From Elusimicrobiota bacterium (GTDB lineage Bacteria > Elusimicrobiota > Elusimicrobia > UBA1565 > UBA9628), in NCBI GenBank assembly GCA_023249675.1, contig JAHFCE010000028.1, positions 1 through 38,440 of the forward strand: a stretch of 38,440 bases of DNA, written 5' to 3'. A program made the translations under genes and the position numbers. Under the pieces are notes generated by a model, which saw nothing but the letters and a program-made list of their open reading frames with translations, was not told the DNA's origin and did not search any database. Positions 17,236 through 24,550 of the stretch are shown here, piece by piece. How positions within the stretch are numbered: position 1 is the first letter of the stretch; every line of letters begins with the position of its first letter.

Positions 17236-17694
17236 ATGGCTCTCGGAACGGAAGGCGACGCGGAGCTCCAGGATCTCTATCGCGAGGTTCTGCTCGATTA
17301 TTTTCGCTCCGGGGCCCGCAAGGGCAAGTGCGACCCGGCGGATCTCCGCGCCCACGGGATCAACCCCGTGTGCGGCGACGAGCTTGAGATTACGGCCGAG
17401 CTCAAAGACGGCACGGTGGCGAAGCTCCGCTACGCGGGGCATGGCTGCGTGATCAGCCAGGCTTCCGCGGCGATGATGGCTGAGGCGCTTGAGGGCGTCG
17501 ACATCCCGAAGGCGAAGGCGCTCGTGGCCGCGTTCAAGAAGCTGATGCTTGAGAACGGGGCGGTTTCCGACCTGCCGCCCGAGCTCGAGCCGCTGGCATC
17601 CCTTGAGGGCGTGCGCAAATTTCCCCTGCGCGTGAAGTGCGCGACCTTGGGTTGGAACACCATTCTGCAGGGCTTCGAGGCGAACAAACCATGA
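17236..17694 (+). CDS. sufU: Zinc-dependent sulfurtransferase SufU
   Basis: 152 residues. Zn ligands and sulfur-accepting cysteines are all present: Cys46 and Asp48 in NPVCGDE, Cys71 in GHGCVIS, and Cys135 in RVKCATLGW. They correspond to Cys41, Asp43, Cys66 and Cys128 of B. subtilis SufU. The zinc-binding arrangement and the insert before the last Cys mark it as SufU rather than the IscU scaffold. SufU takes persulfide from SufS, consistent with the gene order. Starts with ATG 2 bp after sufS and overlaps the next gene by 4 bp. Confidence 0.95.
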   Translation: MALGTEGDAELQDLYREVLLDYFRSGARKGKCDPADLRAHGINPVCGDELEITAELKDGTVAKLRYAGHGCVISQASAAMMAEALEGVDIPKAKALVAAFKKLMLENGAVSDLPPELEPLASLEGVRKFPLRVKCATLGWNTILQGFEANKP

Positions 17695-18032
17695 GCGCTA
17701 AAACCGCGGCCGCGACGGAGGCGACGTTCAAACAGGTCGGTGAAGCGCTTTGGCCTGTCGTTGACCCGGAGATCCACATCAGCATCGTGGACCTCGGCCT
17801 CGTCTACGGCGCGGAGTTCGGCGAGTCACCGAAGGGCCGCTGCGTCAAGGTGCGCATGAGCCTGACCTCGCCCGCCTGCCCGTACGGGCCGATGCTGCTC
17901 GCCTCCGTGCACACCGCTCTGACGAAGCTGCCGGGCATCAAGGATGTCGATGTGGACCTGACCTTCACGCCGGGCTGGGACCCGCGCACGATGGCCACCG
18001 AGGATGCGAAGGAGCAGATGGGGTTGTACTGA
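17691..18032 (+). CDS. sufT: SufT-like MIP18/DUF59 family Fe-S assembly factor
   Basis: 113 residues from the ATG at 17691, which overlaps the sufU stop (ATGA); the frame extends further upstream but only over sufU. The DUF59 (MIP18) core is clear: LWPVVDPEIHISIVDLGLVYG, then MSLTSPACPYGPML with the conserved Cys, and VDVDLTFTPGWDPRTM at the C-terminus. Proteins of this family in suf operons assist cluster transfer or maturation. The phenylacetate-pathway relative PaaD is an alternative within the same family, but the operon argues for SufT. Confidence 0.9.
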   Translation: MSAKTAAATEATFKQVGEALWPVVDPEIHISIVDLGLVYGAEFGESPKGRCVKVRMSLTSPACPYGPMLLASVHTALTKLPGIKDVDVDLTFTPGWDPRTMATEDAKEQMGLY

Positions 18033-18039
18033 GGCGACC

Positions 18040-18507
18040 ATGAGAATCACGAGCTCGATCGAATACGCGACTCGCTTGATGGTGACCTTGGCCGCGGAGC
18101 ACGGCGGCGATCCGGTGCCGGCCGAACGCCTGGCCGAGGCCGACAACGTCCCCGCCGACTTCGTGAGCCAGATTTTGGTGAAGCTTCGACGCGCGGGGCT
18201 CGTGACGAGCCACCGCGGCAGCGCTGGCGGCTACGCGCTTTCGCGCAAGCCGGCTGAGATCACACTCGCGCAGGTGGTGCGCGCCGTGGACGGGGCTGTT
18301 TTCGAGGAGGTCTGCGGACGATATGAGGTCGGCGCGAAAGACTGCCGCCATCAGGGGCAATGCGCGATTTCGCCCGTATGGACGAAGCTGGGCGAGCTCG
18401 TGACGCGGTATTTTGAGGACGTGACTTTGGCCGCGATCCTCGAGCAGAAGGCGGGCGCGTGCGGCGCGCCGCCGGAATGGCTCGAGAAGCTGGCGTCGGG
18501 GAAATAA
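18040..18507 (+). CDS. Rrf2-family Fe-S-sensing transcriptional regulator (IscR/SufR-like)
   Basis: 155 residues from the ATG at 18040 (MRITSSIEYATRLMVTLA). The winged helix-turn-helix spans about residues 8-80, with SSIEYATRLM and HRGSAGGYALSRKP typical of Rrf2. Three cysteines (92, 102, 108) form C-X9-C-X5-C, followed by SPVW as in cluster-binding members; the C-X5-C spacing at the end equals that of IscR but the first interval is longer. It probably binds a [2Fe-2S] cluster and represses this operon through the IscR-like site at 12421-12445. The gene lies 7 bp after sufT-like and 14 bp before nfu. Confidence 0.92.
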   Translation: MRITSSIEYATRLMVTLAAEHGGDPVPAERLAEADNVPADFVSQILVKLRRAGLVTSHRGSAGGYALSRKPAEITLAQVVRAVDGAVFEEVCGRYEVGAKDCRHQGQCAISPVWTKLGELVTRYFEDVTLAAILEQKAGACGAPPEWLEKLASGK

Positions 18508-18521
18508 AGGGGGCTCTTTTT

Positions 18522-18752
18522 ATGACGATCCACGAGCGAGTCGAGAAGGTTCTGGAGAAGATTCGGCCTTACATCCAGTCCGACGGCGGCGACATTTCCC
18601 TGGTTTCCGTGGACGAGACGAACGGTATCGTGAAGGTCAGCCTGTCCGGCGCTTGCGGCACATGTCCGAGCTCGACGGCGACCCTCAAGGGCGGCGTCGA
18701 GCGCATGGTCAAGCAGGAAATTCCAGAAATTAAGGAAGTCGTCGCGGTCTGA
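18522..18752 (+). CDS. NifU C-terminal-domain (Nfu-type) Fe-S carrier
   Basis: 76 residues, a stand-alone Nfu domain. The GACGTCPSSTATLKGGVERM segment carries the CxxC that holds a [4Fe-4S] cluster between two subunits. It hands clusters from the SufBCD scaffold to target enzymes. The start is the ATG at 18522, with GGGGG about nine bases upstream; the longer frame from 18459 overlaps the Rrf2 gene. The next gene begins 1 bp after it. Confidence 0.93.
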   Translation: MTIHERVEKVLEKIRPYIQSDGGDISLVSVDETNGIVKVSLSGACGTCPSSTATLKGGVERMVKQEIPEIKEVVAV

Positions 18753-18753
18753 G

Positions 18754-19581
18754 GTGCCGAAGCGCGTCGAGCTGCACTGCCATTCGATCTTCTCCGATGG
18801 GACGTTGACCCCGGCGGAGCTTGTCTCGCGCGCGGTGAAGAACGGCGTTGAGCTCCTGACGTTGACCGATCACGACAGCATTTCGGGCGGGCCTGATCTG
18901 TTCGCCGCCGCGAAGACAGCAGATATCGACGTCCGCCTCGGCATCGAGATCAACTGCGCGGGCGCGGGCGCCGCCGACCGAGTCCACATCCTTGGTTACG
19001 GCTTCAATCCCCAGGCCCCCGGCTTCGCTGAGCATCTGGGCGAGTTTCGCGAGCGCCGTGTCGTGCGGTCGAGGCGCATCGTCGAGAATCTGCGCGCGCT
19101 TGGCATCGCAATCGAGTTCGAGGACGTTAAGTCTGGCGCGCACGAGACCCTGGGCCGTCCGCACGTCGCCGATGCGCTGCGCCGTCTCGGCGTTGTGAAA
19201 AGCCGCAAGGAGGCGTTTGAGCGCTTCCTCATCAAGGGCAAGCCCGGCTACGTGGAGTCGATGGGGCCGAGCCCGGCGGAGGCGATCGCGCTCATCCGCG
19301 ACGCGGGCGGGACCGCCTGCCTGGCTCATCCGCAAACGGCGGGAAAAGAAACCGATTTGGACGAGCTGCACCGCGCCGGTCTTCAGGGCATCGAGGCTCT
19401 CTATGCGGGCCATACCCTATCGCAGCTGCGCGCTTACGGCGACTACGCCGCGAGCCGCGCTCTCTTCGTCTGCGGCGGATCGGATTTTCACGGGCCGGGC
19501 ACGGGCCGAGAAGAGCGTCTCGGAATTGAGTACGATGATGCCGGTTACGCCGCCGTCATGGAACGGATCGAAACATGCTAG
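18754..19581 (+). CDS. PHP-domain phosphoesterase (TrpH/COG0613-like)
   Basis: 275 residues. The PHP metal site is complete: HCHSIFSD (His8, His10, Asp15), LTDHDS (Asp39, His40), Glu65 in GIEIN, VHILGYG, the LAHPQT His, and CGGSDFHG near residue 240. Relatives in COG0613 are 3',5'-nucleotide bisphosphate phosphatases or 5'-3' RNA/DNA exonucleases (E. coli RNase AM, formerly TrpH/YciV). Starts with GTG at 18754, 1 bp after nfu, and overlaps the next gene by 7 bp, so it belongs to the suf transcript. Confidence 0.87.
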   Translation: MPKRVELHCHSIFSDGTLTPAELVSRAVKNGVELLTLTDHDSISGGPDLFAAAKTADIDVRLGIEINCAGAGAADRVHILGYGFNPQAPGFAEHLGEFRERRVVRSRRIVENLRALGIAIEFEDVKSGAHETLGRPHVADALRRLGVVKSRKEAFERFLIKGKPGYVESMGPSPAEAIALIRDAGGTACLAHPQTAGKETDLDELHRAGLQGIEALYAGHTLSQLRAYGDYAASRALFVCGGSDFHGPGTGREERLGIEYDDAGYAAVMERIETC

Positions 19582-20285
19582 TCATCGCCCACCGCGGCGC
19601 CAGCGGCCACGCGCCCGAGAACACGCTGGCGGCTTTCCGCCGCGCGCTTGCGATGGGAGCGCCCGCGATCGAGCTCGACGTCCACCAGACTCTTGATCAC
19701 GAGCTCGTCGTCGCCCATGACGACGACTTGAAGCGCTGTGCGCGTGACAAGCGCCGCCTCAAGAACGTCCATTGGGACGACATCGCCGGCCTTGACGTCG
19801 GAGCTTGGTTCGACAAGAGCTGTGCCGGAGAGCGTTTGCCGCGCCTGAAGGACGTCTTTGACCTCCTTCCCGCTTCCGTCGAGCTTCATATCGAGATCAA
19901 GCGGGGCTCCTCCGTCTATCCCGGCATTGAGGAACGCGTCGTGGATCTGATCCACAAGCGCGCGGCGTCCTCGCGCACCGTCGTTTCGAGCTTCGATCAC
20001 GCGGCGCTGTATTCCGTGCGTTCGCTGGATGAGAAGGTCCGTATCGGCTACCTGCTGGGCCTCACGACTTTGAAGACCGCCCTGCGCGAGATGCAGGAAA
20101 TCGACGCCGAGAGCCTCAACCTCAGCGTCCGCCAGACGCTTGTCCGCACGGTCAAGGCGGCTCACGACCGCGGCCGCAAGGTCCTCGTCTACACGGTCAA
20201 CACGCCCGCCGAGCGCGACCGTCTCAACACCCTCGGCGTCGACGGCATCTTCAGCAACTACCCGGAGCTCAATCTGTGGCGCTAA
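19575..20285 (+). CDS. Glycerophosphodiester phosphodiesterase
   Basis: 236-residue GDPD-family TIM barrel without a signal peptide, so cytoplasmic and UgpQ-like. The active-site pattern is present: AHRGASGHAPENT (His6, Arg7, Glu16), IELDVHQT with two acidic ligands, VVAHDDDL, and LHIEIK. The C-terminal half has VYTVNTPAERDRL and GVDGIFSNYPEL, typical of GDPDs. It hydrolyses glycerophosphodiesters to glycerol-3-phosphate and an alcohol. ATG at 19575 overlaps the PHP stop and the gene end overlaps nadA by 10 bp. Confidence 0.92.
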   Translation: MLVIAHRGASGHAPENTLAAFRRALAMGAPAIELDVHQTLDHELVVAHDDDLKRCARDKRRLKNVHWDDIAGLDVGAWFDKSCAGERLPRLKDVFDLLPASVELHIEIKRGSSVYPGIEERVVDLIHKRAASSRTVVSSFDHAALYSVRSLDEKVRIGYLLGLTTLKTALREMQEIDAESLNLSVRQTLVRTVKAAHDRGRKVLVYTVNTPAERDRLNTLGVDGIFSNYPELNLWR

Positions 20286-21334
20286 AGCCCGCGGCCGTCG
20301 CCCCCACGTCGTCCGAGCTTGAGATCGAGGCCGCGCGCCTGGCCGACAAGGGCCTGGCCGGCCTTGGTTACCGCGACGAAGAGCTCGAGCGCGCCGCACG
20401 GCTGACCTGGAGGATCAACCGCCTCAAGAAGGAACAGCGCGCGGTCATCCCGGCCCACGTCTACCAGCGCCCGGAGATACTTCTCGGCGTCGCAGACCTG
20501 GTCGGCGATTCGTATCGGCTCGCCAAACTGTGCGCCGACGCCGACGCGAAGAGCATCATCTTCTGCGGCGTGCGCTTCATGGCCGAGACCGCGAAGATAC
20601 TGAGCCCGGATAAGGAAGTGCTGCTGCCGGCGCCGGAGGCGGGCTGTTCGTTGTCTGAGTCTATATCGGCGGCCGACGTTCGCGCCTTGAAGAAAAAGCA
20701 TCCCGGCGCGCCCGTCGCGGTCTACATCAACACGACCGCCGCGGTGAAGGCCGAGTGCGACGTGGTCGTGACCTCGGCCAACGCGCCAAAAATATTGCGG
20801 AAGCTTTTTGCGGAGCACGAGCAGGTGATTTTTGCGCCTGACGCGATGATGGGCAAGAACCTCGCCAAGGAGCTCGGCAAGAAGCTCGGTGAGGAGCTGA
20901 TCATTTGGGAAGGCACGTGCATCGTCCACAACAATTTCGACGCGACGTCGGTCGAGTTCTACCGCAAAATGTATCCGGGCGTGAAGATCCTTGCGCACTT
21001 CGAGTGCACGCCGGCGCTCACGTCCGTCGTCGACTACATCGGCGGCACGGGCGACATGATGAAGTGGGTGGCCGACCACAAGTCTTCCTCCTACATGCTG
21101 ATCACCGAGTGCGGTCTTGGCGATTTGGCGCGCACGAAGTTTCCGGACAAGGTCTTCGTGCCGATGTGCCGCCTGTGCCCGCACATGAAGTCCGTGACCC
21201 TGGAGCGCGTCCTCTCCGCCCTGGAGAGCCCGTCGGCCGCCCAGCGCATCGACGTTCCGGCCGCAGTCGCCGCCCGCGCGCTGCGCCCGATTCAGCGCAT
21301 GTTCGAGCTTTCCGAGGATAAGGCCTCCTCGTGA
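20276..21334 (+). CDS. nadA: Quinolinate synthase
   Basis: 352 residues. NadA condenses iminoaspartate with dihydroxyacetone phosphate to quinolinate for NAD synthesis and needs a [4Fe-4S] cluster. The three cluster cysteines are Cys97 (FCGVRFMAETAKIL), Cys215 (WEGTCIVHNNF) and one in PMCRLCPHMKS near 298-301. Other signatures are AHVYQRPE, YINTTAAVKAECD and the DAMMGKNL segment. The start is GTG at 20276 inside the GDPD gene. An Fe-S enzyme inside the suf operon makes functional sense. nadB and nadC are not in the window. Confidence 0.95.
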   Translation: MALKPAAVAPTSSELEIEAARLADKGLAGLGYRDEELERAARLTWRINRLKKEQRAVIPAHVYQRPEILLGVADLVGDSYRLAKLCADADAKSIIFCGVRFMAETAKILSPDKEVLLPAPEAGCSLSESISAADVRALKKKHPGAPVAVYINTTAAVKAECDVVVTSANAPKILRKLFAEHEQVIFAPDAMMGKNLAKELGKKLGEELIIWEGTCIVHNNFDATSVEFYRKMYPGVKILAHFECTPALTSVVDYIGGTGDMMKWVADHKSSSYMLITECGLGDLARTKFPDKVFVPMCRLCPHMKSVTLERVLSALESPSAAQRIDVPAAVAARALRPIQRMFELSEDKASS

Positions 21335-22512
21335 TTGCAGGCAAACAGTTCGCCGAAGGCTTCTCGGATGACAAAGACTGGAGAGCGGCGGCGGTCGCGG
21401 CCGCGAAGGCGGCGCGCGCGCGCCTTGGCTCCGGTCCCTGCGACTTAGCACTCGTGTTCGTCTCTGAGGCGTTCAATGACTTTGATCCCGGCGAATTCTC
21501 CACACTTCTCGCCAAGAACCTCGCACCCCTGCGCGTGCTCGGCTGCAACGCGAGCGGTGTCATCGCCGGCTGCCGCGAGGTCGAAATGCAGCCCGCGATC
21601 TCAATTCTGGCCATGCGTCTGCCTGGGGTGCGCGTCCAGCCCTTCACGTTCACGCAGGGGGAGCTCGCCCGGCTTGAGAACGGGGCCGCGCTCGTCAAGG
21701 AACTCGATCTTTATCCGAACGAGAATCCGAAGTTCATGATTCTCGGCGATCCGATGAGCGGCGACCCGGAGCGCATGGCCGCGCTGTTCAACGAAGGATA
21801 CCCCGGCGCGCCGCTTGTCGGCGGCATGGCCAGCGGCCTGCTTCTGCACAAACCCTCCTGGCTGCTGCTCGGTTCCTCGGTCGTTGAGCAGGGCTTCGCC
21901 GGCGTGGCCCTGACCGGCCCCGTTGAGATTGAAACCGTCGTGGCGCAGGGCTGCCGCCCGATCGGCGATCCCTTGATCGTGACAAAATCCGTGGGCAATG
22001 TCCTGCATGAGCTCGGCGGGCGCAACCCGCTCGAGGTCCTGCGCGAGACGCTCGCAAAGTGCACGCCCGAGGATCAGCGCCTTGCGCGCAGCTCGCTGTT
22101 CGCGGGTCTCGTGATGAACGAGAGCCGCGCCGAGTTTCGCCGCGGCGATTTCCTCATCCGCAACCTGCTCGGCTACGATGACAAGTCGGGCTCGATTGTG
22201 CTCGGCGCCAATCTGCGCCGCGGCCAGACTTTGCAGTTCCAGCTGCGCGACGCGCACACTTCCGACCAGGATTTTTCGATGCTTTTGGGCCGGCTGCCGG
22301 AGAACGACGCGGCGCCCCGCGGCGCGTTGCTGTTTTCGTGCTGCGGCCGCGGCAAGGGCCTGTACGGCGAGCTAGATCACGACGCGACCTTGGTGCAGAG
22401 CTTGCGCGGTCCCGTGCCGATGGCCGGTTTCTTCGCCAACGGCGAGTTCGGCCCCGTCGGCGGCCGCAACTTCGTCCACGGCTATACGTCGAGCCTGGCG
22501 CTGATCAAATAG
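21331..22512 (+). CDS. FIST-domain sensory protein
   Basis: 393 residues with FIST N and FIST C domains: the N-terminal half contains the conserved LGCNASGVIAG and LGDPMSGD segments plus GGMASG; the C-terminal half has SCCGRGKGLYG and PMAGFFANGEFGPVGG. FIST proteins are thought to bind small ligands such as amino acids and usually pair with kinases or GGDEF proteins. Here it stands alone at the end of the suf-nadA unit, starting with GTG that overlaps the nadA stop by 4 bp. No signal peptide. Confidence 0.88.
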   Translation: MIAGKQFAEGFSDDKDWRAAAVAAAKAARARLGSGPCDLALVFVSEAFNDFDPGEFSTLLAKNLAPLRVLGCNASGVIAGCREVEMQPAISILAMRLPGVRVQPFTFTQGELARLENGAALVKELDLYPNENPKFMILGDPMSGDPERMAALFNEGYPGAPLVGGMASGLLLHKPSWLLLGSSVVEQGFAGVALTGPVEIETVVAQGCRPIGDPLIVTKSVGNVLHELGGRNPLEVLRETLAKCTPEDQRLARSSLFAGLVMNESRAEFRRGDFLIRNLLGYDDKSGSIVLGANLRRGQTLQFQLRDAHTSDQDFSMLLGRLPENDAAPRGALLFSCCGRGKGLYGELDHDATLVQSLRGPVPMAGFFANGEFGPVGGRNFVHGYTSSLALIK

Positions 22513-22517
22513 ACCGA

Positions 22518-22545
22518 CTGTTTCCGGAAACAGCCGATATTCTTT
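22518..22545 (+). terminator. Palindrome and T-rich stretch after the suf-nadA operon
   Basis: CTGTTTCCGGAAACAG at 22518-22533 is a perfect 16-bp palindrome, giving a 6-bp stem with a CCGG loop in RNA. CCGATATTCTTTT follows. It begins 6 bp after the FIST stop, so it is a plausible but fairly weak intrinsic terminator. As DNA it would also suit a dimeric regulator. Confidence 0.5.
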
Positions 22546-22552
22546 TAACCGG

Positions 22553-22582
22553 TTGCATCCCGAGAGACGAGAAGCCTACAAT
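22553..22582 (+). promoter_or_regulatory. Promoter of the ankyrin-repeat gene
   Basis: TTGCAT at 22553-22558, 18-bp spacer, TACAAT at 22577-22582 (five of six matches at -10). Transcription from about 22589 would give a 16-nt leader with GAGAGGTG as ribosome binding site ahead of the ATG at 22605. Confidence 0.6.
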
Positions 22583-22604
22583 CACCACAAGAGAGGTGCC
22601 CGCC

Positions 22605-23336
22605 ATGCTCTATTCCAAAATAGCCGTTCTCAGCCTAGCCCTGTGTTCGAGTGCCGGCGCTTTCGAAGTTCAGGAGCCCCAATCTCTTCCAGAAGCCTTC
22701 CGCGGCGCGCAAGAAGACGTCTTACAACAGATCAAAGATGCGAAACTTCTTCAAGCGGCCACGCATGGCGATGACAAGGCCGTGGAACGTCTTATTTTGA
22801 CCGGGGCTCATGTCGACGCCGAGGAGCAAGGCGTCTCCGCTTTGATGTGGGCCAGCGGCAACGGCTCGACGGCCGCGGTTCGAGTTCTTCTTCAGTACGG
22901 GGCTTGCGTCAATGCCGGCGCCTCCTCGAATTCCTCCGCGCTTTTGCGCGCCGCTGAGGCGGGGCATGCCGAGGTCGTGGGGATATTGATCGATCACGAG
23001 GCTGATTTGAAAGCCAGGGATTTCTGGTCGGAAACCGCTCTTCATGTCGCGGCTAAAAAATCACCGGATTTAGATCGGGAATTCACTCAAACGGTTAAGG
23101 TTCTTTTGGAGAAAGGCCGTTCCAAGGGACTTGCGCTCAATGCCAGAGATTCCCAGGGTTATACGGCGTTGATGGCCGCCGCTTGGGGCGGTCGCCGCGA
23201 AACCGTCGAGGACCTCCTCCGAGCGGGGGCCGATGCGACGCCCGCCGCCAAGACGACCGGAGAGCGGGCCTTCGATCTCGCCATCCGGAAAGGCTATGTC
23301 GATATCGCCGAACTGATCGCCCTGTCGGCGCGATAG
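22605..23336 (+). CDS. Secreted ankyrin-repeat protein
   Basis: 243 residues from the ATG at 22605. An N-terminal signal peptide (about 1-19, ending SSAGA) is followed by ankyrin repeats: AKLLQAATHGDDKAVERLIL, GVSALMWASGNGSTAAVRVLL, SALLRAAEAGHAEVVGILI, SETALHVAAKK and GYTALMAAAWGGRRETVEDLL, about five to six units. Likely a periplasmic protein-interaction module; the partner is unknown. The frame extends upstream to 22338 over the FIST gene, but the signal peptide, promoter and GAGAGGTG site fix the start. The Cys at residue 13 has a poor lipobox. Confidence 0.88.
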   Translation: MLYSKIAVLSLALCSSAGAFEVQEPQSLPEAFRGAQEDVLQQIKDAKLLQAATHGDDKAVERLILTGAHVDAEEQGVSALMWASGNGSTAAVRVLLQYGACVNAGASSNSSALLRAAEAGHAEVVGILIDHEADLKARDFWSETALHVAAKKSPDLDREFTQTVKVLLEKGRSKGLALNARDSQGYTALMAAAWGGRRETVEDLLRAGADATPAAKTTGERAFDLAIRKGYVDIAELIALSAR

Positions 23337-23352
23337 GCCCTCAAGTCCGCGG

Positions 23353-24072
23353 TCAGCGCGCGGAGTCGCGAAGGGCGGCGGTGACGCGCGGAGCGAGCAG
23401 CTCCTGCGTCTCGGGAGTGGGCCAGACGACGCGTGCCTCGATGTCGGCCTCGAAGGCGTAGGGCAGGTCTTTCTCCGCGGGCTGGAACGTCACGCGGTAG
23501 TCGTGCGCGCCGGTGCGCTCAACGCTCCAGGATGGACGGCCGCCGGGCAGGCCGAGCTCGCCGCCCAGGCGCTCGCCGAGGGGCTTTGCGTCGCCGGGCA
23601 AAGTCCACTCGCGCACCAGCAGCAGGGCCTCCTGCGAGCGGTCGTCATCGGTGACGATGGGCGCGCCTGTCGCGGCGGGCCGGGCGTTTGCGACAGGGGC
23701 GGGCGCGGGACGGATCAAGGCGGTCAGGTTCGGCTCCACGGACGCTGGGCGGTGCGAGCCGCCGATTTCGAGGAGGACGGCGCAGGCGACGATCGCCGCG
23801 TACGGCGCAAACGATGTCCAGTTGACGGTCCGCTTTGCAACGACGCATAGAAGCGGCGCCTTTCGGTCTGAGGACTGGGTTGCGACCGGCTTCGGGTTCA
23901 AGGATATCTTGAGCAGCGCCACCTGAGTGCGCAGGTGATCCAGTTTTTCTTCATGCGCGGCGAGACGGGTCTTGGCGGCTTGCGCGGCCTCATGCAGGCC
24001 TTCGGCGCGCTCACGCAGGATCTCGGCGTGAAGCCGCGCGACGGTCTCGGGGGATCGTTCAGTGTTGATCAT
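23353..24072 (-). CDS. Single-pass membrane protein with N-terminal coiled coil, unknown function
   Basis: 239 residues. Residues about 8-60 are a charged helical coiled coil (RERAEGLHEAAQAAKTRLAA), a hydrophobic segment near 90-104 (YAAIVACAVLLEIG) is a probable membrane anchor, then a Pro/Ala-rich linker leads to a C-terminal domain of about 90 residues (ALLLVREWTL to the end). With no signal peptide the N-terminus should be cytoplasmic and the C-terminal domain periplasmic. I do not recognise the family. The ATG at 24072 is divergent from the receiver gene at 24141, with 68 bp between them, so shared regulation is possible. Confidence 0.65.
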   Translation of the reverse strand: MINTERSPETVARLHAEILRERAEGLHEAAQAAKTRLAAHEEKLDHLRTQVALLKISLNPKPVATQSSDRKAPLLCVVAKRTVNWTSFAPYAAIVACAVLLEIGGSHRPASVEPNLTALIRPAPAPVANARPAATGAPIVTDDDRSQEALLLVREWTLPGDAKPLGERLGGELGLPGGRPSWSVERTGAHDYRVTFQPAEKDLPYAFEADIEARVVWPTPETQELLAPRVTAALRDSAR

Positions 24073-24101
24073 GGCGGCGTTTGGAGTGTAGCCGCCCGTC
24101 G

Positions 24102-24131
24102 TTAAGAAGTTATTTCGCCTATTTTTATACA
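24102..24131 (+). promoter_or_regulatory. Putative promoter of the receiver-domain gene
   Basis: TTAAGA at 24102-24107, 18-bp spacer, TATACA at 24126-24131; each matches four of six consensus positions. The -10 ends 9 nt before the ATG at 24141, predicting a leader of about 3 nt and no Shine-Dalgarno. Confidence 0.35.
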
Positions 24132-24140
24132 CTACCATCG

Positions 24141-24521
24141 ATGCAACGGAAACCCAAGTTGGTGGTCCTGGACGACAACGAGATTTTTGCCGCCCTGCTG
24201 GTCGCCGCCCTGGAAGGCGAATGCGATATCCGGGTCGGAAAGAACGGGAACGAGGGGAAGCAGCTGTGTCTCGCGGAAAACCCGGATCTCCTGATCACCG
24301 ACATCGGGATGCCTCAGCTGGACGGGATCCAGATGCTGCAGGAATTCCAGAAAGACGGCCGCCTGTCCAAGATCCCGGTCATCGTTGTCACCGCGACGCA
24401 TTTCGTGCGCCGCAACCGCTCCGAAGTGGGGCGTTACCCGCAGGTCCGACGCATGCTCTTCAAGACGGACGATATTAAGAATATAGTGCTGGAAATCCGC
24501 AACGAGCTGAAAGGGTTCTAG
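24141..24521 (+). CDS. Stand-alone response regulator receiver domain protein
   Basis: 126 residues, a single CheY-like receiver domain without an output domain. Acidic pair Asp11-Asp12 (VVLDDNEIF), phospho-acceptor Asp54 (LLITDIGMPQLDG), switch Thr84 (VVTAT) and Lys108 (MLFKTDD) are all in place, so it should be phosphorylated by a histidine kinase. None is encoded in the window. It could act by protein-protein contact. The start is the ATG at 24141; the longer frame from 24081 would run into the divergent promoter region. Confidence 0.9.
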   Translation: MQRKPKLVVLDDNEIFAALLVAALEGECDIRVGKNGNEGKQLCLAENPDLLITDIGMPQLDGIQMLQEFQKDGRLSKIPVIVVTATHFVRRNRSEVGRYPQVRRMLFKTDDIKNIVLEIRNELKGF

Positions 24522-24538
24522 GGTTCCGCCCCTTTTGT

Positions 24539-24544
24539 TATCAT
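24539..24544 (+). promoter_or_regulatory. Putative -10 box immediately before the P5C dehydrogenase start
   Basis: TATCAT, five of six matches to TATAAT, ends 6 nt before the ATG at 24551. The -35 region (around 24516) is a poor match, so promoter activity is uncertain, but the position equals that seen at other starts in the window. Confidence 0.3.
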
Positions 24545-24550
24545 CCCGGC

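Noticed and set aside
20282-21451. A 389-codon minus-strand frame opposite nadA
   Set aside because: Arg/His/Val/Leu-rich shadow frame without motif; nadA with its three cluster cysteines is on the plus strand.
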